A DNA stretch of 64,000 nt from Eimeria necatrix. Its lineage: Eukaryota > Apicomplexa > Conoidasida > Eucoccidiorida > Eimeriidae. Shown here piece by piece: positions 25,049 to 38,000 of this stretch; position 1 is the stretch's first letter, and each line of letters starts with the position of its first letter. The position numbers and the translations under genes are program-made. The notes under the pieces are model-generated. The model was not told the DNA's origin and made no database searches. It saw nothing but the letters and a program-made list of their open reading frames with translations. The stretch spans positions 1 to 64,000 of the forward strand of contig NW_013655314.1 in NCBI RefSeq assembly GCF_000499385.1, written 5' to 3'.

Positions 25049-26560
25049 CTTAGGCGAGGCGATTACCACACTACTACTGAGGCCAAGGTTTCAAGCGATA
25101 TAATGCACAATTAATGTTAAACAGGCAAATCAATAAAACGATTGACAAACATTGCAGCAACCACCACCGGGCAGAGGCCGGCAGCACCGGACCACTGCGG
25201 CCGCCCGCAGCTACAGCAGCAGCTGCTGCTGCTGCTGCTGCACAGCTGACTTGCTGCAGTTATCCTACAACTATTTGGTAGAATAGCTATAAATTTATAA
25301 CTGTTTAAGAAAGGCAGGTGCATGATCGAGATATGTGTATCACTCATCGCCTAAGGGTGCCGCACAAAGGACCCGGCAAGCGGACACGCCTCTCCCGAAC
25401 ACAAAGTGTACATTCCAAACTCCACACTGTGGACCGTCTTCACAGTTATGATTTCGCTTTGAAAAGCATATGCTGCTCCTAATTTTTATTTGCTATTTGG
25501 AACGACAAAGAATAGAATACCAAGAACACCTGCGGCTGCTGCATCGTAGTTTAGGGCCACGCGTTACCGCCAAGGCGGTGGTGGCCCGCGACTGCACGTT
25601 TATTGCATATCATTTCACGAGCCGTTTGGCACATATTTGCTGATGCTTCAGAAAAGAATTGTGTTGTCTAGGAGACAGAGCAAGAACGAGTCCGGCGAAC
25701 CGTTCCTAAAACGTGGTACCCCTGAATCCCTTTCCTCCTTCAAAGATTTGTGTGTGCGTTATATCTCACCCCTGGTGACGGTCAGCAGGCCTCCACTCGT
25801 GGAGGCCTTCACTTGGGGGGGTTCGTCACGCACCCAGGGTATACGGTGACGGTAAGTGAGTCCTCCTCAGCTGTCCTTCGGCAGCTGCTCACCATCTCTT
25901 CTGAGCAGAAAGCCGCCAGACTCGCTGCATAGAGTGTGAGTCTCTTGTTAGTTGTGAGAACTTGGTTGGGGCTTAGACCTTGAGGTCTTTGACGTTCGAA
26001 CCCTAAATGGTTGTTCCCAGTTCTTGAATTGATGTGATGTAAACGTATGATTTCGGCCCTGTTTGGTTTGTCTGGCCGTTGTGCTCTACGACTAAGCTGT
26101 CCACGTCCGTTACCGAAGTAGTAAAAATCGTAGTGTTTTAGCTAATCCATGCCCTTATATTTCAAAGGATTCGGGAAAAGCTGCTCATGCAGCTAGGAAC
26201 AAAAAGCTACACAAAGACAGTGTCAGCTATACGTCTGGAGAATGGGACATAAAGAAGCGACAGGGAAACGCAGAGGCAAACACGGACACAACCGGAGTGA
26301 CAAAGACATAGAACAAAGACAGAAGCTCCTGTGACAGCAATACAGACAGATCAGGGAACGCAGGACTGCGCGACCCCCAAAAAAATAAAAGTCCGGTTTT
26401 CACCACTCAGCTAGCGCAACAAAGCCAAAACCACAAGATTCTTAAGAGACATATATATCAAGAGCAAGTGCAGACTGGTCCGGAGCACCATTATCTCATG
26501 CAAAATCACAGTGTGTGCTGCCTCCTCTACCTGCCTCAATACTTCGCCAGCTGCTGTTAC
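25049..26560. other. Intergenic, no recognised gene
   Basis: Contains a short CTG/CAG run near 25210-25245 (about nine units, imperfect at the edges) just upstream of the Cys-Cys protein gene. No domain-bearing frame was seen. The rest is mixed sequence including the 3' side of the coiled-coil gene. Confidence 0.5.
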
Positions 26561-28373
26561 CTAGGATTTCTCAACACCTGACCCAGATCGTATAGGAAAG
26601 CTACCCAGGTCCATTGGAGTTTCTTCCTGCATGCGGAGCTCCAAAGGTTTTCGCTTCTGCTCAGCTGCCCAACTACCCTGCGACATTGAGATCCTTTCCA
26701 CCAATTTTTCTGCCGTATCCTGAGTTCGCAAAAGTCAGAGCAAGCAACGTACAAAAGCCCCGAACTGTATACAAGCGAAGACAAGTTACTAGGATGGGTG
26801 GATTGGAGGAGAAGAGCCCTGAAGCGCCTGCTGGCTTCACAAAATCGTAGGTATGCTTAACAATAGTGATTGAGGATGGTACTCTTAGGTTCTGACACAC
26901 GTTCAGGAGATCGGCAAATTGGAAAGTCATTCTCTCAATATCTCCTTCCAGCTGCTGGAGGTTTTGTTTGGCTTTCTGTAATTCCTTTTCCTTTGTAGAG
27001 CGTGTCGTTGAGACGTCCTCCTCAGCTATAGCTGTACGTAAATCCCAAAGGTAAAGGCTTTGCGCTTAAGGCTTCAGGGCTGGCACCAGTGCTCAGCCGA
27101 CAGCCCTTCTATAAAGCCCGGCACAACTGGGGGTTTCTTGTGTCGTAGAGACGTTAGGAGCGTTTAAACAGTATTCAAGTCTCAGCGGCAATGTAGAGAA
27201 ATAATGAAGACAGCTTGAACTGTACGGGCGACTGTCCACCTGAACCGCTTTTTCGCTGAATTGCATTCTGCATTGGCGACTCTGATTTCGCCTACCTACA
27301 TCACGTTCTGCAGCCTGCAGTTGCTGCTGTAGGTTTTGGATGAGCTGTTGATAATGTGTTTTTGCCTCTGAAATTTTTTGACTCAGATTTCCGACACTTG
27401 AGAAGAGAAGCTTATCTTGTTCTCTGAATAACTCATTGAGGTCCTCTATTTGCTTTCTAAGCCCAGCAGATGCACGCTCACTCTTCTCCCGCAGCTCCAG
27501 TTCCACTTCTGCAATACAGCATTCTTGTAGGGGAGATAATGCCCGCGCTATGTCAGCTTATCTGTTCGTAGACTGCATATTGTAAATTCCGATGCCAATG
27601 CAATTATTGCGCAAATGTATCGTAAGCTCTACGCACGTTATGTGCTATGTGCTTTTATAGTCCGGCTTGCAAGCTGCAGTGACTCCTAAAAATGGCCGTG
27701 AAATCCATTCATACCCGCCACTGTTCCTAATGTGCAACTGTACGCTCAAGTTCTGGGAGAAGTTCAAAGAATGCGAAGTGTCAAGTGTTAAGAGGAAGGC
27801 GCCCGCTCGATGGGATCAAAGAGACACTATACAGCAAAGACGGAAACAAATGTTAAGTTGAACTTATAACATCAACTGATTTAGCGCAGCTCTGGAGGCT
27901 AGCTCGTCGTGTAAAGCTCAATTCTTATGTTTCTTTGCTTTTGTACAAATGAACAGAAGGTGCTGCAACCAGTAAGACCACCCCATAGCGGGCACTTCAA
28001 CCCGGCTCGCGCGGGTGAAAGATATGTATCCTAGCTTGATGTACTACGACAGACTGCGACGCCGAAAAGGATTGATGCTGTAATCCGTGAACAGCCTTAT
28101 CCCCTGACTATATCGGAAGAATACTCATTGCCCCCCTACGCTACGCACACTGAAACGTTTGTGAAGCATGCGCGAACAGCGGTGTGGTTCTCCCTGTGCT
28201 GACCCCTAAGCTCTCCATGTTCAGTCGGCGCTGTGTTGTGTTCCGTTGGAATCAAAGTATACCTACAGCATCATCTTACCAAGGAGCTTGTCCAGGGTCT
28301 GTATTCGCCTCCTGAGCACTTCATTTTCAAGCTCATAATTGCGATCTTCGTCCTTCTTGGCGTTGGCTGACAT
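26561..28373 (-). CDS. Short coiled-coil protein, possibly DRC12/CCDC153-like (4 exons)
   Basis: Predicted 204 residues from exons 28373-28280, 27508-27296, 27031-26883 and 26719-26561, all GT-AG with matching phases. From about residue 12 to 165 the protein is almost continuously heptad-like and rich in Glu, Lys, Gln and Leu (ENEVLRRRIQTLDKLL, LRKQIEDLNELFREQDKLLF, YQQLIQNLQQQLQAAERDV). A short segment FADLLNVCQNLRDTAEKL precedes a less structured tail. Length, near-terminal ENE.LRRR and the late FADLL segment recall dynein-regulatory-complex subunit 12 (CCDC153), which would fit an organism with flagellated microgametes. This is memory-based resemblance, not demonstrated homology. Coiled-coil nature is solid, function open. 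Confidence 0.7.
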
Positions 28374-30816
28374 CTCAACTGGATGAAGCAGAAAGAACTC
28401 AAATTTGAGTAATTAGGGACATCACCTAGAAGCGCTAGTCAGACACTTCTCTTCAGAGGGCTTCGGTGAATGCGTAGCCTTCCAACTAACAAAATTGCAC
28501 AATAGATAATAAATAAGCCCTTAATTTGAAAATTTCGCTTCACCCAGGTTTTTTTTCAGCTACAACAGCGTGAAGAGCCGCACCTTGCACAAGGTGATGC
28601 TGGCTGCAAAAAGCGGCTCACTTGCTCATTTTCTGGGTGTAATACACCTCTTCGAAAAACTGGTGAAAAAGACTTTTGTTTCAGTAGGAAAATTAATGCG
28701 GCCTTTTATACTGGTCGATTAATGGAATTTGCAGATCATGCCAGATCTACCTGTCTGCACGACCCTTTGTGAGCCGAATCGCGGTGTCGACAGAAAACCT
28801 TCCACTGCTTCTGTATCTCGCTTTCCTTCCGCTCACAATTTTTTGCATATAAGCGTTAATTATGCGATAAGTGACAGCATTTTGGCTACGCAACAAGTGA
28901 GCCACACCCAGACTATGAAGGTAACGACAGGAAGTTGAAAAGCCACTGTAGCAAGAAGACAGCGCTGTTCTCCAGTAGTAATCATGTGGAAATTCATGTA
29001 TACGCATCTTCTTCCCTGTCTATATGGGTGCATGCCTGTGCAGGTGCGAACTGCCCCAAAGCTAGAAATAAGCTCGTTCCCGTCATTTCCGGCTCGCTGA
29101 CAGTTTAGAAGTGAGCGCCTGCAGCCCATCCACTGTATCTCTGCACCCCATTGTCAACAATCCACTGGATGCACTTGCGTGCCGTGATCTGGAGCAGTTG
29201 AAATTCCTCCCGATGCATCGACCTAAGGGCCAACGTGGTGTGTGCCTTTGAACAGCTACCCACGCGACACCGCCTGCGCCAACCCGCCTTGCGTCCACAT
29301 CCTATTGTCAGCAGTGCACTGGACGGATTTGCACACCGCCTTTCCGTACTAAGCAGAAAGAAACTTTCCCATGAAAGGGTTATCGGTTGACAAAAAAACG
29401 CACCACGTAAAAAACGTGCGACCACACTTTACAACTGCCAGAGCAGTTCGCACATTTTAAGGATCTACCCGTCTCTATGCACATGCGTGGAGGCGTCTCG
29501 AAACCTACACGCACTCAGCAGTGAGATTACTGCCCCTGCTGTGTTCCGTTTCCTCGCTACCTCTGTGTGAGGTGCAGTCCCTCCACGACCCGCTAACTTA
29601 TCTCCCCCTACCAGTCCACCCAGCGCAGTCTCTTGTCCCACATTATGTTGTAAATAAGCCCCAAGGAGCCCAAAGCGTGCCAACAAAAGACGGCAAAGCA
29701 AATGCGGGGCGCTCTCACGACCTTAGTTCTGCTAAATAGAAGAAACCTCAATACTGCCATGTAGCCCCTATACTACTTCAAGTGAAAATCTGTTATAAGG
29801 CGGGGGAGGGCCTACAGAGTTTGCCACCAGCGCTTTCTAGTGTCGTTGAATCTGAAATCATGCCTGCTACTCTCGGTCTCAACTCTAGTCTTGCTTTTTC
29901 TGAGGCTCTAGCACTGTTGCTGCTACCACGGACCTGATGCACTTCCACGTCTCGTTGATGTCAAATATAATACCAGAACAAGACAACATGCCGCTGCACG
30001 CACTACAACGAATACATTGCCGCTGATTTTGCCGCTTTTCTTCGCCTAGTAGAAAAACGCGTGCAGAGAAACGCGCCTTTTCTGGTAAGTGCGCAGCACG
30101 CGGACATTTCAGCAAAAGCAGTAGCACGTGACACTTGTACTGCATCTCCATTGCTGCCTCGTGTGCATCGCGTTACTGCTGTTGCATAGGCCTTGCTTCA
30201 AGCAGCACTGACGGAAGCACAGCGACAGTAGCCGCAGCGGGATTTGGGAGCACAAATTTAGTCAAAGCTCTGCACGAGTTATAGGTTCCATGCATTTCTG
30301 ATGAGCCTCCGTGTCGCAACAGGAGGCATCGGACGAGAAGTCGGTCTGCAGATAATAACCACACAGTGGAGTACTATAAAGTTCACACCTCACCCCTGTA
30401 ACTATTCCGCAGCAACAAGCAGTAGATGGAGTTTGCATGTCGCTTATCACGGATAAGCGACGTGCAACAGCCAGTCAGGGGCAAAAACCCGCCGCAGATA
30501 ACAGCTCCACAGGAGAAAAAGAGCGAACGCTAAATGCAACCCAAAGCCGCATAATGGCGCACAGAAATCAGACGCAAGTAGGCCCCCTGTGCTGTATGCT
30601 TGCTCCCAATTTAGATACACTTCAGATAGAGGCAGATAAATAATTTCCTCAGTGCACATGCAAAGCAACTTCTTTATGCTATGTAAACACCTGTCTGCTA
30701 CCAAAGACAAGCTGAAGAGCAAGCGCCAACTTATCGTGCCAAAGTCGAGCGGCAGTGAGCTGTAACCCCAAGTCGCAGCAGCAGTTGAACAGCAGCGGCA
30801 GCAGCAGCATGGCAGC
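28374..30816. other. Intergenic, no recognised gene; imperfect 45-bp duplication
   Basis: No coding region was recognised on either strand. A stretch near 29139-29185 and another near 29288-29335 share an imperfect 45-base motif (core CATTGTCAACAATCCACTGG versus TATTGTCAGCAGTGCACTGG), separated by about 150 bases. The remainder is unremarkable. Confidence 0.45.
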
Positions 30817-33800
30817 TTAGGGCTTTACTTGGATCGTTGTATGAAGAATGCCATGCTTGCGCTGGCAAAGAAGAGTCGCCGCCCTCAGAACACGACGCGC
30901 AGCCTCCTCATCACCTGAACATTCACACACAACATGAACCGCCTGCTTTTGGCTCTACAGCTCCTATTAACGTGCAGCACGATGCGTCACAGTGTCCCCA
31001 AAAGCAGCTGAGACACAGCAGACAGAGAAAAATACGGGAAACCCTCTGCTGTATCCAGCGCAACAGGCTCTTCACAACACAAACACAAAATCACATGTAT
31101 TCAGCAGTAGCTGCAGCAAAAGTCTCCGCCTACAGACAACAAGATGACAGGCAAGCGCCGGCCGTCCTATGGAAATTGACCAAACGTGGAGATCGTGCAC
31201 TTCAAGCACTCCTCGCAGTGACACTAAGTCGGACTGCAGCACGGCCACGTCCAAGCCCACAGGAGTACCTTCCATTAGCACATTTACTGCCTGAAGAGAA
31301 AGCCGTAGCCTCGCAATACCCAACAAAAACAAGCGTGCGTATGCAGCACACTGGATATTCCACTTTGCAAACACATACACAAACCAAGAATCTTTACACT
31401 CTGCACAAGATCCAGCTACTTTGGAGAACAGCTAGAGACACGGATGCCTTATAGTCCTAAGTAGTGACAAGTTCCGAAAAACAGACACAGCCAAACAAGC
31501 GACTACAGTATATCCTGCAGTAACGGGAGAAATCTTGGCAGCAGCAGCAGCAGCAGGCGGCAGCAGAGCCGACCTCGCGGATGATAGAAATAGTCGTCAA
31601 GATAACGAACATGGAAAAGAGCAAAGTGCACGCTGGGTCCGCGATAGAATATTCGGGATTGTACCTAACACCAAAAGCCCAGACCTCCGTAGCCTCATTC
31701 CTAACTTCTCAACACATGGTTGACTTTGCTTGCAAAGAAACACTTAACTGCGTTTCGTCAGAAGCTGCGAGCTCGCTGGCTCGCATTTCGTGCCAAGCTT
31801 TTGTCGGGCTACTGCTTTAGGTTCCCCTCTAGGGATTAAAAATGCTCGGTCGGGCGTACCAGATGATAGCCGATGCGATCATCACACCAATGTTTTGTAG
31901 TAGGTCCCCAAGCGCATGAATGTAAGCAGCTCTAAGGTTCATGCTCTCGATTTCGGTCTCTGGATCCTCTTCCATCCGTACATACACGTCGTCTTTTGCA
32001 GCAGCGGCTGTTTGCTGTTGCTGCTCGATATCATTAGGTCCTTTCTGGAGAAGCAGCGTACGCGCATCATTTTTGTCATGTCCGTGAAGGTCGTAGCTGT
32101 TGTTCTTAGCCCTGTTGTTGCTGCTGCTGTTACCACTGCTGCCGCAGCAACCGGCTGAGCGTACTGGGGATAGAGCCCTTGCTTCGCTGTTGTCAGCACA
32201 GCATCCGCTGTTGCTGTTGCTGCTGCTACTGTGAGCGCCTTCCACTTCGGCACCATGGCCTGTATGAATTCTACCGATCCCGTGAGAGTGTATGTGTAGA
32301 ATGTGCGCCATGAATAGGTTGGCAGCCGTCCCTATAGACGCCGTCAGCAGCATGAGCCCTCCCTCTACCTTTTCCGGTGCTGCAATGCGCTGCAGTGCAG
32401 CCACCACGAGAGCAGCAGTGACGCCCCAAATTAGCAGCACTGACAAAAGAGCGCCCAAAATTTCTGCCCGGTGGTACCCGAAGGACATGGACAAGGTCCC
32501 CTTCAGCTGGGAAACCCAAAGCGCGAATAAACTGCGCCACAAAAACGTACAGAAATGAACGAACAGGCATCCGCTTCAGCAAACACGTACCAGAGTGGCC
32601 CGCTTAATAAACCCACATGTGCGCACCTTAAACCACAGAAACGCACGTCCAACAAAAGTTGAATCCTGCTCCAAGTAGTATGCACGAATGCATCAGGTGG
32701 ACAGAAATACAAATCCAAGCATAGTGAGCAGCACAGAAGCACAACACGCAGTCACGAATTCGGACACTTGGAGCGCCAAAAGGTGGCACAGACTATAGGC
32801 ACGCAGGCGTGCGGCCAAATGACAGAAAAAGAGCAGACAAGCATATAAGAGCAAATCAAAGCATTAGACCAAATGGCTCAAAACGCGGTAGCAACAAAGA
32901 AAGCAAAAGCTGAGACGCCGGCAAACATAAACACAAAGAAGAGACAAGACTCGCACAACACGGGCTAACAAGACGCAATTCGACACGCGCAAGAGACGAG
33001 ACGGCGATAGTCGGCACAAACGTGAATAAAAGGAGCCAAAAGTCGAGCGAACACACATGCAAGCTGAGGCTTGGAGACGAAACGGCAGCAGAAGAAAGAC
33101 AAGCTTGTCGGCTGAAGCACCACACACTGTGTGCTATTTTGAAACGCACAAAGAATGGGGCGATCAAAACAAAATACAAACAACACAAAGGCTTCCATAG
33201 TTTCATGCAGCTTCCAAAACAAGGTACCTGATGAGAAAGGCGCATAGGTCTGACAGGAGGTGCGACGCGTCCGTCATAAGCGCCAAAGAGTTTGCAGCAA
33301 TGCCTGCTACAACTTCAATTGCCATAAACACTAAACAAACGGCAGAAGCCACAAGGAGCTTCTTACGGGCCCTAGCTGCTGCTGTATCAACAGCCAGCTG
33401 TCTGCGGAGCACACGATCAGCATCGGACGAAGACTCGCCCGTTTCCCTCATCACCGGTATAGTTACAGTCTCACCACGCCCCTCTTCCGCCAACCTCGCG
33501 CTCTGCAGCTGCGTCTGGTGCAGCTGCTGAGGGAAAGAAAAAAACTGGTTTTGCTGCTGAGGAGTATGGAGGCAAGGTTCACCAACGGCACCTGTATTCT
33601 GGAAACTTTGCGACGTCACCTGCGGTTGAAGCTGCTGAAGCTGAAGCTGCTGCTGCTGGGATAGAGATGTCAAGCGAGTGCCACCGTTGAAGCTGTCGGA
33701 GCTATGCGGGACAGGCACGAGCTCTTGCTCTAGGTGCGGCTGCTGCTCCGTCTGCTGCTGCTGCTTTTGAGAACTGGGGTTGTCGCTGCTGGAACACAAG

Positions 33801-34051
33801 CTACGTACATGAGCTTGGGAAGGCTGTTTACCGTCGCAGCACTTGTTGACGCTGCTATTTGTCTCTTCCCCGTTGCAGCTACTGCTGCTGCTTCCATTTT
33901 GTTCACTGAGTTGCTGGGACTGCGGCGACGAGGAATGCGCCTCGGTGCTGTGTCCGTCCCCTTCGCCAGCCCCTGCTGCTTTCTGTTGCGGTACCTGCTG
34001 CTGATTATCCTCTGCAGCGGTCCCACGCGGACCTTTCCCTCGCCTTGCCAT
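30817..34051 (-). CDS. Cation diffusion facilitator (ZnT-type) zinc transporter (5 exons)
   Basis: Predicted 613-residue membrane transporter, expected to exchange Zn2+ for protons, moving zinc out of the cytosol. Exons: 34051-33228, 32531-31860, 31664-31574, 31290-31134, 30914-30817; phases consistent. Residues 1-225 form a hydrophilic Ser/Gln-rich cytosolic extension, much longer than in most ZnTs. Membrane helices begin at LLVASAVCLVFMAIEVVAG. TM2 carries LMTDASHLLSDL and TM5 IHALGDLLQNIG, the two H/D pairs of the zinc site. SFGYHRAEILGAL marks the TM2-3 region. The TM4-5 loop is His-, Ser- and Gln-rich (HILHIHSHGIGRIHTGHG), as in zinc-buffering loops. The last exons give LMEGTP and VHDLHVWS..IG..AL..HLVV, the conserved C-terminal fold, ending HTTIQVKP. 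Intron 1 (32532-33227) holds no other gene. Confidence 0.93.
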
Positions 34052-36834
34052 GGCAGGCTGGCTGATTCAACTGCCTTGGCACCGGCTCTCGGCAGAGCGA
34101 AGAGAGCAGGCACTGTCTGTCGCAGAAACCGCAACAGCAGCAGGCGTTGTTTCTCACAAGACCAGATAATGCTGGAAGATGTACTTTAGCTCAAAAAACT
34201 AGCTTTGCTGCTGCTGCTGCAGTGGCTAGTAATGCTGGTGCGCCTTCTGCGGCGCCCCCTGGTTCTGGGCCAACGTAAGCGGCGCTGTCAATGCGCAGCG
34301 CAGTGTTATCTTGCCCTTGACGTGTAAATGCACAGTGGACGTAGTTGAAAGTTTGAAGTATCTGAACCGAAGCTGCCGGTACACTGGAGCAGGCCTCAGG
34401 GTCCCCTGCCTTCGGATGTGGGGGGCGCAGCAGCACTTGCTCTTTGCGGAAAACCCCAGAGAAGGGAAAAATTTAAAACAAAGCTAAGCAACTTATGGAT
34501 TTACACTTGAGGGCTCAGAGTTTTGCACGTACGGAGGCCATTAGCAGTGTCAAACATCTCCTGTTCAGTCCCCCACCCCTGCAGCAACACGTTATGAAGA
34601 TGAGAGGGGCCTCTTCTAGCACTAGGCAGATAAAGTTTCTGGTGCCGAAAATGGCAAGTATGTTTACTGAGCATGTCTATTCCACCTTTCTCTATTACAG
34701 AAGGTACCAGACGTGTGAACGGCAGACAGAAGCCGCTGGGGCAGCTGTTTTTTCTACCCCATATTATGGAAGGGTAGTTTACCCATGAGAGTGCTGCACA
34801 TGAGCGATGCAGGGGACCGCAAGTTCTCAGTCTAACACGAAAGCATAGAATAAAACAGCAGGAGGCACAACTCCGCTCTGTCTTTCCTCACAGGGTAGTA
34901 AGCGTTACTCCGCTGTACTCACAACAACGTAACATACCAACATTGCCACGGGAATCTCAGCACTATAAGCAGCCTGATTTGGATTAAAATGCGCTCACAC
35001 ATTGCATCCTAATGATAGTAGCTTTGTTCCTTTGGTGTGGCAGCCAAAACTGGAGGTGTACTGTGCGTAAGCGCCAGTGGAACTCAGCACAGGCACTAGG
35101 AAAAATCAGTGAGCTGCTGTGGAAAACAGCACCTTTCAAGACCATAATGGTGTTGGGCAAGACCTGACCAAGAACAAGAGGGAGAGGGAGGACGCCTCAA
35201 ACAAAACCAAACCTCAACGCTAGTCAGCTGCTTGATGTTCAGGGACGCCAACGGCGTTCAAAAAACGGTGAGAAAGACCAAGGACACACTCAGGGCCGTC
35301 TAATGCCACCACAAGCCCTGAGAATTGTGTGTAGTAAATGCACTTGGAGGGGAGGGCTTCTTTTTCAATGTGTGTTAATACAATGCGTGTAGCTACAGAG
35401 AGCGGTATCCAACATGGGGGAGGATTCACCTCTCTCTGCCCACTCTCCCAACACCCAGCAAACTATTTTTCTGTTTTTGCCCCCATGGAAGGCATCTTTC
35501 ACAGCGAGAGAACGACGCTGCGCGGCGACGTCAAGCGTCATCTGCCTCGCCATTTACATTGTTTGAGAACTGCTGCTACAGTTCCTACACTCATCCGGCC
35601 TTTCTTCCTCTCTAACTCCAAACGATGCCTCATTATCTATCAAACTCACGGCATTCTTCTTAAAGGCACACTACTGACACCAGAACATCGGCTCAAGTAA
35701 TACGACTCCGGCCTGGCGACTGCGGGCTCCGTTTTAGTCCGCAGCACTACAGTGTAGCCCAAAAATGACCTTCAGAGTAATACGTTTCATAACATATACA
35801 TTGACATACCAAATAGAGGCCATAAACATTCAAAGGGACTAGACACTCTGACGACGAAGCCTGGTGTGTTCTGTACCTATGCACACGGCTTGGAGTTAGC
35901 AAGAGGCAATAAAGCTGCAATTCTGGAAGGCATTTGGTTATGTGCATTTACCATATCCCTGTTCCGCAGGAGCATTTCTAGCGAGCTCATTCCAAACGCT
36001 TGACGCTGGTGGCCCCAGAGCACAAAAAAGATAAAATTTTCACGAATTGTGCTGATGGGCTGTAAAAGATGATCCAGGAGCAGCCTCTAGGTTGTAGTGA
36101 GCCAAGCTCAGCTCGGTTCGTATGCGTTTCTCCTGGTTTGGCTACATGAATTCATGTCTATCATTAAACAACCAATAATCGACGCAGCACTACTATGTGC
36201 TTTTCTGTTGGGGTACACCTGTCTTCCTTGGATGTTTCTCCCTGATTGTTAAGGCATGCACGGCACGGCCCTGCTGTTTCACTGTTAGCAGTGCACAGTG
36301 GTTACATATCGTTTGCGTGGTACCTACAAGGCACGCAGCAAAGCGAAGCTCAGGTTTCTTATAAAAGAGCTACTCCATGAGACTCAGGCTAACGCGGCAT
36401 ATCTACCACGTGCAGCACAAGTACGTAAGGAGCGTCAAAGACCATTCTCCCACGCAGCAGAGAAATGCTGTCTGACCCGCATAGCCCAGCCCAGCAACCC
36501 AGATACGGCCTACCCACAAGACGATGATGGAAAGGAAGAGCCGCCTTGGCCCACAGCCGCGCGCAACTAGGTACGGCAGGACGGAGCCCAGAAATTGCCT
36601 CTGTAGATACAAGAGCTGCTAAAATAGGACATAGCATTGTTCTCTGGAAGTTAATCCGCAAGGTTGCCACCAAAACACCCGCTTAGCTAACACGTGCTAT
36701 TTGTGCCAGGCAAGCTTGCGACAAAGACCCCAACCTACTCAATGCCAGGTCATATTGCACATCAATAAATAGCGACATTGCCAAGAGGTAGATGAATAGG
36801 CCCGGCTTATTCTCCTACGGGCACGCCGACAGTC
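34052..36834. other. Intergenic, no recognised gene
   Basis: Upstream of the CDF gene. It contains the presumed CDF promoter but no recognisable coding exon on either strand; open frames are short. A short CTG run sits at 34209-34221. The far end may include the degraded 5' part of the retroelement described next. Confidence 0.45.
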
Positions 36835-38000
36835 ATGCTTAATAGGCACAAAAGCGATTCAGGAAAATATGTACGCCCATCAACTACCATGCATAGAAAT
36901 GGCTTTACGATTGCACCCAACTCTCCCTTTACCCCTACTCACGCTATTGTAGAAATGCTGGGTGGCTACAAAATTTTATACGCTAGGTGTCGGAGCTGGC
37001 TCTCCTCCAATTTGTATGGCCAGACCAAACCGGCAGAAGAGCGTATTCCTCCAAATTTTGGAAATATTCAAGTAAAAGGTTATGCCTTTTGGGGCTAGGG
37101 GATTTCCCGCTACCTTCCAAGCAACTTCTCACCATCCTTTGCTTGACCAGGGTGTCACTATCGTGGCAATGTTCTGATCAATAGCGCTAATTTCCTCACA
37201 CATGTTACACCTCTGCGGCAGTTTCTCAGTATTTCCCTCAATCATCGATTCTATCTCACGCATCGCATGTTTTCTAAAGAGGAGTTCACATGCCTCCGTT
37301 CTACCATGAGCTCATAAGATGTCTAGCTTGGAGCCAAGAAGCAGGCCCTTATTCGGGCGTGGCCAGAGCTAATAAATAATGAAGCAAAGGTACAGTATTT
37401 TCTCGGTACTGATAACTACTGCCGCACGTTCGTGTGTTCTGACTTTGAGGACACTGCGCGCCCGTTTGTTGATCTCAGAATCAGCGGCACCCATTTCTAC
37501 AAAAACGGAATTAGAACGCATACCCTACGACGCCTTTAGGAGTATTTAATCGGCTGGATGACCATGCATGTTCGTAATACCACTAAGCGCCGCTATGTGG
37601 GCACTTGGGCCTCTGGCGGCATGACCACACCCGCGTTATCCTGCAACAGCTAGGCCTTAACAGAATCCAAAAGTGTTGCCCATTGCGTTGTTTGCTGCCG
37701 GCGCCTATTCATTTTCCCATCAATATTTCAAAATTTGGCTGACTTCGCTGCTTTGCTGCACGTAGGCTAGAGCACTCTATACACTAAAATCTTGTAACCT
37801 GCATATGGGACCCCGCAATACAGATCCAAAGCTACTATATACTGAAGAACCCACCATATACCATCATCAAACATGGCCCGTTCTCACCGTACCAGCATGC
37901 GCCGGTGAATTCACTTCAGATCGTCAGAAGAATTTACGAGAGCTTCAGGCGCCCTGGTTTTACGCATTATAAGAAAAAATTAACGCTTGGCGCGGCGTGT
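36835..38000 (+). mobile_element. Decayed Ty3/gypsy-type LTR retrotransposon pol fragment
   Basis: No long ORF remains, but pol landmarks occur in the right order across frames with stops and frameshifts. RT palm: MPFGARGFPATFQ from 37082, matching the Ty3/gypsy MPFG-LTNAPATFQ block, one frame off the preceding homologous stretch (36835-37098). RT thumb: HVTPLRQFLS and HRFYL near 37203-37255, FSKEEFTCLRS, then AWPELINNEAKVQYFLGT and DNYCRTFV near 37360-37430, and ARPFVDL; these match the fold around WP.P.....VQ.FLGL.NYYR.FI. After a gap the size of RNase H, IVRRIYESFRRPGFTHYKKK at about 37920-37980 resembles the start of integrase. The YLDD-type catalytic motif was not found intact. No LTRs, primer-binding site or target duplication were identified. 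Inactive remnant. Confidence 0.72.

Noticed and set aside
26681..26692. A 12-base candidate intron (GTAGTTGGGCAG) in the coiled-coil gene
   Set aside because: Far too short for splicing and a multiple of three with no stop, so it is read through as coding sequence.
30837..31454. 205-codon plus-strand frame
   Set aside because: It is antisense to two confidently identified CDF transporter exons and their intron; no homology of its own.
33734..34189. 151-codon plus-strand frame with an apparent signal peptide
   Set aside because: Antisense to CDF exon 1; the Leu run is the complement of a CAG tract.
37620..37690. HDHTRVILQQLGLNRIQKC-like string downstream of the RT thumb
   Set aside because: Resembles a segment that belongs before the thumb, so either chance or rearrangement; not used as evidence for the retroelement.
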